Below are positions 8,986-16,535 of a stretch of 64,000 bases of DNA, piece after piece. The position numbers and the translations under genes are program-made. Each line of letters starts with the position of its first letter. The stretch's first letter is position 1. Source of the DNA: Pseudomonadota bacterium (GTDB taxonomy: Bacteria > Pseudomonadota > Gammaproteobacteria > Steroidobacterales > Steroidobacteraceae); contig JAEYUC010000095.1 of NCBI GenBank assembly GCA_023433705.1, positions 158,200-222,199 of the forward strand, read 5' to 3'. Under the pieces are notes generated by a model. The model worked only from the letters and a program-made list of their open reading frames with translations. It was not told the DNA's origin and did no database searches.

Positions 8986-11900
8986 TCAGTGGGGCTGGTA
9001 GCTGCAGAACGAGCCCGTGTGCACCGCCCATTCGAGGTGGCGGCCGGCCGCGGGACATTCCCGGCTGATGCGGTCCACCGCATGTTTGAGCCGCCGCTGC
9101 ACGTTGACGCGTGCGCGCTCGACGTTCGAGCCGGCGCGGCGCGCGCGCCCATTGAGGCCGAAGGCGCGCGCGAGCTCCGCGCTCAGCAGTTCGAACTCTT
9201 CGCGGGCCGCCTCGGCGGCGGCCACGTCGTTGCGGCTCTCGGCCTCCTCGATGTCGGCGCGCAGCGATTCCAGGCGCTGCCGATAGTCGCGCCGCGCGCG
9301 GTCGTCGAGCACTTCTCCGCAGTCGCCGGCGTCGACGACCTCGCCTTCGGGCGAAGGCCCCATGAGGTCGAGCACGTGGATTTCGCGGCCGGGCATGGAA
9401 GTGAGCTGCGCGAGCATCTGCATTCCGCGGCTGTCGCGCAGCCGGAACTCGCGGCCCTCGCAGGCGCATACCCACATTTCGCCGTCGCGCGCCAGGCGGA
9501 AATATTCCACGACCGGCGAACCCGCCGCGGGGATCGCGGTTTCATCCGGCTTGCGGGCCGGAGTGCCGCGCACGGCGGGACTCTCGCAAGCGCGAATCCG
9601 CTCTTCGAGCGAGTGCAGGCCGAGTTCCGAGGCGATGGTGCGCGCCTCGCCGAGTAGTTGGGCGAAGCGGGGCGCGTCCTCTCCCGCCTGGCGCGCCACC
9701 TCCACCCATTCGACCGAGATGCGCGCGATCCACGGGCGCGCATTCATGCGGCGCGCGATCTGCAGCGCGGCCTCGAAGTGCTCGTGCGCAACGCGCATGG
9801 AATCGACGTAAGCCGCGAGATGTCCCAGGCCGCGTGCGATCGGGCCCATCCAGCGCAGACCCATCAGTCCCCAGTGGCCGCAGCGCTCGCGGTACGGTGC
9901 GATGGATTCGTACGCGATGCGCGCGAGCCGCTCGTCGCGCACCGCCGCGAGGTATTCGCCGACGCTGGACAGGGCGCCCATGTCAGAGAAGCGGATGATG
10001 TTCCTCAGGAACGTCTCGTCGATGGCGGTGCGATCCGGCGCGCGTCCGAGCGAGGTCACGCCGGTCGCGAGCAGGTTGGGCTTGAGATACAGCTCCGCCT
10101 GCGGAAGGTTGGCGCACTGGCGCTCGAGCTGCGCGAACAGGTCGGCGAGCCTGACCTGGTCGCCGGTGATGGCCGCCAGCTCGAACTGCTGCACGAGCAG
10201 CGTGAAACTCGCGTTCGTGTCCTGCGCGCGTTCGGCGAAGTGACGCGCCTGGGCCAGCGCGGCCTCGGCCTTCGCGAACTCTCCTCGGGTCGTGGCGCGC
10301 ATCGCGACGAGCGCGGCCGCGGTCCACTGGTAGTGAGGCAGCCGCAGTTGCCCCGCGACCGATTCGCATTGCTCGATGGCTTCGTCGAGGATCGCGGCGT
10401 CCGCCAGTTCCATCGCGTCGACGGCGGATCGCATGTAACCGCGCATGCACTCGGTCACGTCGCCGAGCTGGCGCGCGAGACGTACGTACTCCTGGTTGAG
10501 CGCGAGCCGCTCGACCGGATCGCCGAGGTCCATCAGCGCCGAAATCGCGCTGCGCAGAGTCCTGAGCAGCGTGCGCTCGTCGCCATTCGATCGCGCGATC
10601 CGGATCGATTCACGCGCGAGCGCGGCCGGCTCGGCCGGGTCCGCCGCGGGTTGCATCGCGCCGGCGAGACGCGCCAGCAGGCGAGCGCGCCGGTCCGTGT
10701 CGCTCTCCGGCATGTGCCCGAGCGCGGTGCGCAGCAGGTTCACGAGCCGGGGATCGACCTTGCCGAACGTGAAGATGTTGCCGTACGTGAGCGCGGCGTC
10801 CGCGAGTAGTTCGACATCGTTGCGCGCCTCGCCGATGTGGAACGCCTCGGTGCTGTTGCGGCGCCCGGCGTCGAGATCGCCGGCGCGGATCTGCACCGCC
10901 GCGAGTTCGAGCAGCAACCTGCCGAGCGATGGGTGATCTTTCTGGTTTCCGAGCGCTGCGAGCGCCCGGCTCAGGCAGACCGCCGCGTCGTCGAATGCGT
11001 GGCGGCTCTCGGCTTCCTGCGCGGCGCGGCGCCACGCCGCCACGGACTGCTCGCGCGCGTCGTCGCCCGATTCCTCGAGGTGCTGCGCCAGCGCGGCCCA
11101 CGGCAGCACGACGTGTGGATCCGCGCGCGACTGCATGCGTTGTGCTTCGCGTTGGTGAAGAGCGCGTCGTTCCGCGGGCGACAGCGACTCGTGAAATGCC
11201 TCGCGCACCAGCATGTGCTCGAAACGCAGGTCGCCCGACGATTCCAGTTCGAGCAGATGCGAGTCGAGTGCGGGCTGCAGGCGTTGCTGCAGTTCGGAGG
11301 CGCCGCAGCCGATGGTTTCCGCGAGTACGGTGGGATGGAAGCTGCGACCCAGCACCGAGGCCATTCCCAGAAGTTCGCGCGTCTCCGTCGGCAGGTCGGC
11401 GGCGCGTTCGAGGATGGCCATGCGCATGCTCGCGGGCGCGTGGCGCAGATTGCCGCGCGCCTGACAAAGCTCAACCACCTCGGCGAGGTAGAGAGGGTGC
11501 CCCTCGGTGAGCGTCGCGTACTCGGTAACCTGCTGCTCGAGCGGGCGGTTGTTGGTCGTGGCCGCCACGTATTCGCGGATCTCATCGCGATCGAGACGCC
11601 GCAGGCCGAGCTGGATGGCGCCGCGCCGAAGGCGCGTGATGATGTTGCCGATGCGCGGACGCTGGATTTCCGCATCGCGAAAAGTGCCGATGACGAGCGC
11701 GCGCGAGGCGTGCAGCTGGCGCATCGCGAATTCGAGCAGCGCGAGCGAATCGGCGTCGGTCGCGTGCAGGTCTTCGAGCACGAGCACCAGCGGCGAATGC
11801 GAGGCGGCCGACACCAGCAGGCTCGAAACGGCATCCATGAGCCTAAAGCGCGCCTGTTCGGGTTCGAGTTGCGCTCCGCGTCCGGCGGCATCGGGCAGTA

Positions 11901-12249
11901 GTTCGGGTACGAGTTCGCCGATCGGCGCGGCGAGATGTGGCTGATGTTCGAGCGCCGCACGTCCGCAGTCGTGCGACAGGATGGAGCGCAGCACCTGAAT
12001 CCACGTCCAGTAGGCAGGCGCTCCGCCGGCCTCCCATGCGAATCCCCAGTGAATGCAAACCGCGGATTGCGGCTCGAGAGTGGCGAATTCCGCGAGCAGC
12101 CGGCTCTTGCCGATGCCCGGCTCGCCGCTCACGAGGCACAACGTGCCGCGGCCGCCGTGCGCGGCTTCGAGCGCGCTGGCCAGGGCCGCGCGTTCGCGTG
12201 AACGGCCGACGAAAACTCGGCCAAGTCGGGATGCTGCATCGGCGTGCAA
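8986..12249 (-). CDS. Large ATPase-TPR regulator-like protein
   Basis: A protein of 1087 residues. An N-terminal AAA/STAND-type ATPase module has Walker A (SGEPGIGKSRLLAEF, about residues 43-57) and Walker B (LVLVLEDLHATD). A long helical TPR-like region follows (about 380-900). The C-terminal block of about 150 residues has the charged coiled motif RLESLRADIEEAESRND and then NVERARVNVQRRLKHAVDRI and TGSFCSYQP. This tail is typical of bacterial ATPase/TPR signalling proteins related to MalT- and cyclase-associated ATPases. I recognise no LuxR HTH. No good ATG exists near the module: a TTG at 12249 preceded by GGAGA fits best. An ATG at 12393 would add a Pro/Arg-rich leader encoded by a terminator-like hairpin. 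Confidence 0.75.
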   Translation of the reverse strand: MHADAASRLGRVFVGRSRERAALASALEAAHGGRGTLCLVSGEPGIGKSRLLAEFATLEPQSAVCIHWGFAWEAGGAPAYWTWIQVLRSILSHDCGRAALEHQPHLAAPIGELVPELLPDAAGRGAQLEPEQARFRLMDAVSSLLVSAASHSPLVLVLEDLHATDADSLALLEFAMRQLHASRALVIGTFRDAEIQRPRIGNIITRLRRGAIQLGLRRLDRDEIREYVAATTNNRPLEQQVTEYATLTEGHPLYLAEVVELCQARGNLRHAPASMRMAILERAADLPTETRELLGMASVLGRSFHPTVLAETIGCGASELQQRLQPALDSHLLELESSGDLRFEHMLVREAFHESLSPAERRALHQREAQRMQSRADPHVVLPWAALAQHLEESGDDAREQSVAAWRRAAQEAESRHAFDDAAVCLSRALAALGNQKDHPSLGRLLLELAAVQIRAGDLDAGRRNSTEAFHIGEARNDVELLADAALTYGNIFTFGKVDPRLVNLLRTALGHMPESDTDRRARLLARLAGAMQPAADPAEPAALARESIRIARSNGDERTLLRTLRSAISALMDLGDPVERLALNQEYVRLARQLGDVTECMRGYMRSAVDAMELADAAILDEAIEQCESVAGQLRLPHYQWTAAALVAMRATTRGEFAKAEAALAQARHFAERAQDTNASFTLLVQQFELAAITGDQVRLADLFAQLERQCANLPQAELYLKPNLLATGVTSLGRAPDRTAIDETFLRNIIRFSDMGALSSVGEYLAAVRDERLARIAYESIAPYRERCGHWGLMGLRWMGPIARGLGHLAAYVDSMRVAHEHFEAALQIARRMNARPWIARISVEWVEVARQAGEDAPRFAQLLGEARTIASELGLHSLEERIRACESPAVRGTPARKPDETAIPAAGSPVVEYFRLARDGEMWVCACEGREFRLRDSRGMQMLAQLTSMPGREIHVLDLMGPSPEGEVVDAGDCGEVLDDRARRDYRQRLESLRADIEEAESRNDVAAAEAAREEFELLSAELARAFGLNGRARRAGSNVERARVNVQRRLKHAVDRISRECPAAGRHLEWAVHTGSFCSYQPH

Positions 12250-12360
12250 TGGACTTCTCCGGCGATCCGTGCGGTGGCCACCACGCGTTTCGGGGCGCGA
12301 TCCTACTGCATGCGCCCGCGGGTGGGACAGATAGGCCTTGCAGGGCCCTTCGAAAGGGCA

Positions 12361-12388
12361 GGCGGGCCGGTATTTCGACCGGCCCGCC
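12361..12388 (-). terminator. Strong GC hairpin after the secreted-protein gene
   Basis: An 11-bp perfect stem (GGCGGGCCGGT at 12361-12371 pairing with 12378-12388) with a 6-base loop lies 32 bases past the stop of the minus-strand gene ending at 12420. A second small palindrome, GCCCTTCGAAAGGGC, follows at 12345-12359. There is no long U tract, so it may be a terminator or an mRNA 3'-end stabiliser. It separates this gene from the ATPase gene downstream. Confidence 0.5.
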
Positions 12389-12419
12389 CACATTGCGGGT
12401 TGGCAGCGCCGGTACCCTG

Positions 12420-13097
12420 TTAGCCGATCAGGTAGGGATCGACGGGCAGTTGCACCTGCGCGGGCACGCGCACCGCGACGCCGAAGTTGCGGGTGACGTA
12501 CTCGGCCTTCGGGTCGATCGCACGGGCGTTCGCGAGATCCGCGTACGCCGCTCCGGTATCGCCGGCCAGCCAGTTCATCACCGCCCGGTTCGACAGCGCC
12601 ACCGTGGCGACCTCATTCGCATGCCGCATTTTCGTGCGGTCCCAGCGCTTGGCGAACGACCGGGAGCGCTTCGCCGCTTCCACGGCCGAGTCGCACGCGC
12701 CACGCGCGTCCGCGAAGTTGCGCTCGAGTGTGCGCAGCACGCAGAGGTTCGTCTTTTCGCGCGCCGAGTCGACGCGATCGCCGATCTGGCGGCTGGCCTT
12801 TTCGGTGTGGCCTTCGACCAGCGCCTTGCCACCGGGCGCGTCGAGAAAGCTGGCTAACATCATCGCCTTGGGTGCGCTTTCGCGGACGGCCGCGCACTCC
12901 GAGGCCGCCTTGATGCGGCGCGGGTACTTGAAGGAACGGGCCGGGTGTCCGATGTAGCGAACGACTGCGCCGCCCTGGGTCGCGCAGGACTCGACCTGGG
13001 GATCGGCGGCGGTGTCCGCGATCGCGAGATTCGTCGCCGAAAAGGAACACAGCAGGGCAAGGGTGGCGCAGGACACGAGAGACTTGTGAGACAACAT
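12420..13097 (-). CDS. Secreted helical-repeat protein of unknown function
   Basis: A 225-residue protein with a signal peptide (MLSHKSLVSCATLALLCSF..., cleavage near LAIADT). The mature part is helical and charged. Near its end lies one TPR-like unit (SNRAVMNWLAGDTGAAYADL, then ARAIDPKAEYV), preceded by a Cys-containing stretch (CVLRTLERNFADARGACDSA). I do not recognise a named family. The ATG has AAGGAG eight bases upstream. Upstream, at 13139-13166, is the second copy of the 28-bp element found before the TTC38-like gene, so both genes flanking the ATPase appear co-regulated. A small hairpin (GATTGG/CCAATC, 13115-13134) lies in the leader. Confidence 0.7.
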   Translation of the reverse strand: MLSHKSLVSCATLALLCSFSATNLAIADTAADPQVESCATQGGAVVRYIGHPARSFKYPRRIKAASECAAVRESAPKAMMLASFLDAPGGKALVEGHTEKASRQIGDRVDSAREKTNLCVLRTLERNFADARGACDSAVEAAKRSRSFAKRWDRTKMRHANEVATVALSNRAVMNWLAGDTGAAYADLANARAIDPKAEYVTRNFGVAVRVPAQVQLPVDPYLIG

Positions 13098-13138
13098 GAC
13101 GATTACTCCTTGAAGATTGGTTTGATTCCCAATCCAAA

Positions 13139-13166
13139 GGCGTAACGGACTCCGGAACATTGTTCC
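13139..13166 (-). promoter_or_regulatory. Shared upstream element, copy 2 (palindrome GGAACATTGTTCC)
   Basis: The palindrome is at 13154-13166, preceded on the plus strand by GGCGTAACGGA (13139-13149) and a 4-base spacer. Outside the spacer it matches the copy at 8938-8965 at 23 of 24 positions. It lies 56 bases upstream of the secreted-protein start codon. It is probably an operator for a common regulator; the ATPase-TPR protein and the XRE protein are the local candidates. Confidence 0.6.
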
Positions 13167-13304
13167 TCGGCGCGGACCGAGGCCTAACATCCCTACGGTT
13201 TTGCTGGAACGAGTCCAGCAGCCTCAGGTCCCCGCGAGGCATCCCCGCTCACCGACGAACAAGGAGCCCGTGATCCAGGTTCTCCGATCCGCACCAGCGT
13301 TCCG

Positions 13305-14045
13305 TCAGCGCCCCCGCGGGCGCCGGTATCGCGCGAATTCGGAGAAGCGCCAGTCGCGCAGCGCGAGGATTGCCGAGCATCCATGGCGCTCGCTGACGGG
13401 AAGGCGCGCGTCCTGGCGAGCGAGCTCCTCGAATTCCGCGGTGAGCCGGTTGAGCGCGGACTTGAAGCGCGCGCGCGAGGCCTGCGACAGCGACCCCGCC
13501 ACGAAGAAGAACTCGTCGCCCGCGTCATCGAAGCGCGCGCGGAAATAGTCCGGCACCACTCGCTGCAGGAAGAACTCGTGTAGGGGACCGTCCTTGCGCC
13601 AGGCGAAGTTCCGGGCGGTGAGCAACTGCACGCCGCGTGGCGGGCGGTATTTCACGATGCCGACTTCATCGAGGCGGAGCAGCAGCGCCACGACGTCGTT
13701 CTCGCCGAGCACGAGTGCGCGGGTGATCTCCTCGAGCGGCCAGCGATTGACGAGCAGATAGGTGAGCAGCACCAGTTTCGGATCGGCGACGAGCGCGCGC
13801 TCCTGCTGGTCGGTGAAGCGCGTGATGCGTTGCGCGCGCGGTGGCTCCTCGTTCGCGAGGTCCGCGATCGTGACACCGAGCACGTCACAGATTTCGTCGA
13901 GCCGGCTGAGTGAAAAGTCGCCGCGGGTCAGGTCGCGCTTGACGGTCGGTTCGCTCACGCGCAGATGCCTGGCCAGCGCCTGGTATGTGATTCCCTGCGC
14001 TTTCAATCTGCGCTTGATTGCATCGATAATGATAGAAGTGCCCAT
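13305..14045 (-). CDS. XRE-family helix-turn-helix regulator
   Basis: A 246-residue DNA-binding protein. Residues about 8-66 are a Cro/CI-type HTH (RLKAQGITYQALARHLRVSE, then RLDEICDVLGVTIADLA). The rest (70-246) is an uncharacterised effector-like region with a possible second winged-helix-like part (WPLEEITRALVLGENDVVA, then LLRLDEVGIVKYRPPRG). The ATG at 14045 is unambiguous. It is divergent from the KAS III operon and could control it, itself, or the genes carrying the GGAACATTGTTCC element. The region downstream (13167-13304) holds no gene; a weak hairpin (GCTGGA/TCCAGC) is visible near 13208-13224. Confidence 0.85.
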   Translation of the reverse strand: MGTSIIIDAIKRRLKAQGITYQALARHLRVSEPTVKRDLTRGDFSLSRLDEICDVLGVTIADLANEEPPRAQRITRFTDQQERALVADPKLVLLTYLLVNRWPLEEITRALVLGENDVVALLLRLDEVGIVKYRPPRGVQLLTARNFAWRKDGPLHEFFLQRVVPDYFRARFDDAGDEFFFVAGSLSQASRARFKSALNRLTAEFEELARQDARLPVSERHGCSAILALRDWRFSEFARYRRPRGR

Positions 14046-14064
14046 TCGACTCGCTCCAGATATC

Positions 14065-14083
14065 GGTATAACTACACCATACC
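14065..14083. promoter_or_regulatory. Possible operator between XRE gene and KAS III operon
   Basis: GGTAT (14065-14069) and ATACC (14079-14083) form an inverted repeat with a 9-base AT-rich spacer. It sits 20 bases upstream of the XRE regulator start, in the 108-base divergent gap. It could be an autoregulatory site. The arms are short and chance is possible. Confidence 0.25.
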
Positions 14084-14153
14084 CACGGGATCACGGCACG
14101 CCCGGCGGGAACGATATTTTGACGGCGATCATGCCTAACCTCAGTCTGGCGAC

Positions 14154-14723
14154 ATGGACGATACGAATCGTCTCCTGACGAACCTCATCCTCTACGGGCT
14201 GCTCCCGCTGTGGGGGATCTCCGGATTCATCGACTGGTGCTGCCACCGCGCGACGAAGGTGGAGGCCACTTCGGGACTCAAGGAGTCCCTCATGCATTCC
14301 CTCATGGGAATCCAGCTCGGCATTCCGATCGTCCTGTGCCTCCTGTTCGAGGTCAACGTGCTGATCCTGCTGGTGTGCATCGTCATGTGGGTGGCGCACG
14401 AGTTCGTCGCGCACTGGGACGTGCACTACGCGACCCCGCGGCGTCACATCTCGATCTGGGAAGTGCACGTACACAACTACATGGCCACCGTGCCGCTGTA
14501 CCTGCTCATGCTGATCGGGGTGCTCAACTGGGAGGTGGTCGTGAAACTGGTGACGTTCGACTGGGACGGGCAATTCGGGTTGCGCCCGCTGGCGGCGCGG
14601 CCGGGCGGCAATTCCTATCTACCGGCGTATCTCTCCTTCATGGGAATGTTGTGTGTGTTCCCGTACATCGAGGAAAACATCCGCTGTCTGCGCCATTGGC
14701 GGGCGTCGCGGCGCGTCGCATGA
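14154..14723 (+). CDS. His-rich integral membrane protein (possible membrane metalloenzyme)
   Basis: A 189-residue protein with about four membrane segments. It carries an unusual number of His residues at the membrane faces: CCHRATK near 30, ESLMHSL near 47, AHEFVAHWDVHY near 80-91, RRHISIWEVHVHNYM near 96-109. His clusters of this kind resemble membrane di-iron hydroxylases and desaturases, but the exact HxxxH/HxxHH boxes are not matched, so this is inference. It is the first gene of a four-gene operon; its stop overlaps the ATG of the KAS III gene by four bases. Alternatively it is a structural partner for the following enzymes. Confidence 0.6.
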   Translation: MDDTNRLLTNLILYGLLPLWGISGFIDWCCHRATKVEATSGLKESLMHSLMGIQLGIPIVLCLLFEVNVLILLVCIVMWVAHEFVAHWDVHYATPRRHISIWEVHVHNYMATVPLYLLMLIGVLNWEVVVKLVTFDWDGQFGLRPLAARPGGNSYLPAYLSFMGMLCVFPYIEENIRCLRHWRASRRVA

Positions 14724-15832
14724 ACGCCTACATCACGAGCACGGGGGCGTTCCTGCCGGGGCCGGCCATCACCAACGACGAGATGGAAGGCATCCTGGGC
14801 CTGGTCGCGGGCAAGCCCAGCAGGCTCAAGGCGCGCATCCTGAAAGCCAACGGCATCCTGACGCGTCACTATGCGATCGATCGCGGGCATCGCACGACGC
14901 ATTCGAACCTGGACATGGCCGTGGCCGCGGCGAACAACTGCCTCGATGGCTCGCCCGTGCCGGCGCGTTCGATCGGCCTGCTGAGCTGCGCGACGACGCA
15001 GGGCGACATGGTCATTCCGGGATTCGGCAGCATGGTCCAGGCGGGTCTCGGCATCCCCGGAGCCGAACTGTTCACCGCGCACGGCATCTGCTCGAGCAGC
15101 GCCATGGCCGTGAAGGTCGCGGTCAATTCGCTGAAGCTCGGCGAACACCGCGCGGCGCTGGTCGTCGTGAGCGAGCTCGCGTCGCGGCTCTTCAAGAACA
15201 CCCGTTACGAAGCCGCGGGCGGCGAGGACGCAATCGACTTCAACTCCGAATTCCTGCGCTGGATGTTGTCGGACGGCGCGGGTGCCGTGCTGATCGAAGG
15301 CGCGCCCCGTGGCCGTTGCCTGCGCGTCGACTGGATGCGCGGCTTCTCGCACGCGGACGCATTGCCCGTGTGCATGGGGATCGGCGCGCCCACCGATGCC
15401 ACGGACAAGCGGACGTGGCAGGACTTCGCGACCTACGCCGAAGCGGAGGCGGCGGGCGCCTTGCTCATCCGCCAGGATGTCCGCCTGCTCGAGCACATCG
15501 TGAAACTCGGCGTCGATGGCGCGTTGCGGCTGATCGAGGAAGGCACGCTCGACGTGAGCGGGATCGATCACCTGCTGTGCCACTATTCCTCGCATCATTT
15601 CCGCGGAAAGATCGCGGACATGCTCGACATGGCAGGCGCCGGCATACCGCAGGAAAAGTGGTACACGAATCTTTACACGCGTGGCAACACGGGCGCCGCG
15701 TCGATCCTGATCATGCTCGACGAGTTCATGCGCGAGGTGCGTCCGGCGCCGGGCGCGAAGATCCTGTGCATGGTCCCCGAGAGCGGCCGCTTCAACACGG
15801 CCTACATGCAATTGACCGTCGTGGAGGAGTGA
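14720..15832 (+). CDS. 3-oxoacyl-ACP synthase III-like thiolase-fold enzyme
   Basis: A 370-residue KAS III-type condensing enzyme. The Cys-His-Asn triad is complete: C124 (TAHGICSSSAMA), H288 (DHLLCHYSSHHF) and N323 (YTRGNTGAASIL). A normal FabH is about 320 residues; the extra length and the substrate-pocket region around 205-245 differ, so a specialised acyl condensation is likelier than housekeeping fatty acid initiation. It starts on an ATGA overlap with the membrane-protein gene, and its stop is one base before the next start. The context (two putative metal enzymes and a membrane protein) suggests building or modifying an acyl chain. The product is unknown. Confidence 0.88.
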   Translation: MNAYITSTGAFLPGPAITNDEMEGILGLVAGKPSRLKARILKANGILTRHYAIDRGHRTTHSNLDMAVAAANNCLDGSPVPARSIGLLSCATTQGDMVIPGFGSMVQAGLGIPGAELFTAHGICSSSAMAVKVAVNSLKLGEHRAALVVVSELASRLFKNTRYEAAGGEDAIDFNSEFLRWMLSDGAGAVLIEGAPRGRCLRVDWMRGFSHADALPVCMGIGAPTDATDKRTWQDFATYAEAEAAGALLIRQDVRLLEHIVKLGVDGALRLIEEGTLDVSGIDHLLCHYSSHHFRGKIADMLDMAGAGIPQEKWYTNLYTRGNTGAASILIMLDEFMREVRPAPGAKILCMVPESGRFNTAYMQLTVVEE

Positions 15833-15833
15833 G

Positions 15834-16535
15834 ATGGCCGCCGTCGAAATCGAACGCCCCGAAGCGCTCACGGAACTCGGACAGGAAACGCTGCGCCGGC
15901 TCATGCGCGAGTGGTTCAACTTCGAGCGGCGGCTCTCCGCCGTGCCGATCGTCCGCCGGCTGGATCTCGGCACGTTCTCGCGCGAGGACTACCGCAACCT
16001 GCTGCTGAACCTTCGCCCGCAGGTCGTCGAAGGATCCCGCTGGATCAGCCGTTGCGCATCGAGTTTCGATCGCGACCATGCCGACATCCGCTCGATCGTG
16101 CTCGGTCACGCGCACGACGAACATCGCGACTACGAAGTGCTGGAGCGCGATTACGTCGCGCTGGGCGGAGACCTGGCGACGATCCGCGCGCGCGCGAAGA
16201 ACCCGGGCTCCGAGGCTTTGCACGCGTTCCTCATGTACAAGTCGGGCGAGCCGAACCCCGGAGCGCTCCTGGGCGCGATGTGGATCATCGAGGGCCTGGG
16301 CGAGAAGATGGCCACGAATTGGGCGGAACGCATCGAGTCGCTCACGGGGTGCGGCCCCGAGTGCACGCGATTCCTGCGATATCACGGCGGCAATGACGAT
16401 GCACACATGAACAAGCTTTACGCGCTGGTCGATCGCATCTGCACGACCGGGTCGAGGGCGGATGACGTCGTGATGACCGCAAGGGTCGTCGGCCGGATGT
16501 ACGCGTGGCAGCTCGAGGAAATCGATGAGCCCTGA
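15834..16535 (+). CDS. Heme-oxygenase-fold iron-containing redox enzyme (putative di-iron oxidase)
   Basis: A 233-residue all-helical protein resembling the TenA/heme-oxygenase-like 'iron-containing redox enzyme' group, which includes UndA-type di-iron oxidases. Candidate metal ligands fall on the expected helices: E66 (PQVVEGSRW), H94/E96/H97 (GHAHDEHRDYE), E153 (MWIIEGLGEK), D188 and H191 (GGNDDAHMNK). The ATG follows GGAGGAG and lies one base after the KAS III stop; its end overlaps the next gene by 11 bases. The placement suggests it oxidises the product of the KAS III enzyme, by analogy with fatty acid-cleaving or N-oxygenating relatives. The chemistry is inference. Confidence 0.72.
   Translation: MAAVEIERPEALTELGQETLRRLMREWFNFERRLSAVPIVRRLDLGTFSREDYRNLLLNLRPQVVEGSRWISRCASSFDRDHADIRSIVLGHAHDEHRDYEVLERDYVALGGDLATIRARAKNPGSEALHAFLMYKSGEPNPGALLGAMWIIEGLGEKMATNWAERIESLTGCGPECTRFLRYHGGNDDAHMNKLYALVDRICTTGSRADDVVMTARVVGRMYAWQLEEIDEP

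Noticed and set aside
7716..9068. Long plus-strand open frame of about 450 codons opposite the TPR gene
   Set aside because: It lies antisense to a protein with clear repeat motifs, is rich in Arg/His/Ala/Val without motifs, and has no ribosome site. Long antisense frames are common in this GC-rich sequence; similar ones at 9658-10809, 10837-11901 and 5470-6741 (minus) were rejected for the same reason.
12250..12393. ATG at 12393 as the start of the large ATPase
   Set aside because: The added 48 residues are encoded by the GC hairpins at 12345-12388 and are Pro/Arg rich. TTG at 12249 has a good GGAGA ribosome site and begins just before the ATPase module.
13208..13224. Hairpin GCTGGA/TCCAGC after the XRE gene
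   Set aside because: Only a 6-bp stem with no T run on either strand; too weak to call a terminator.
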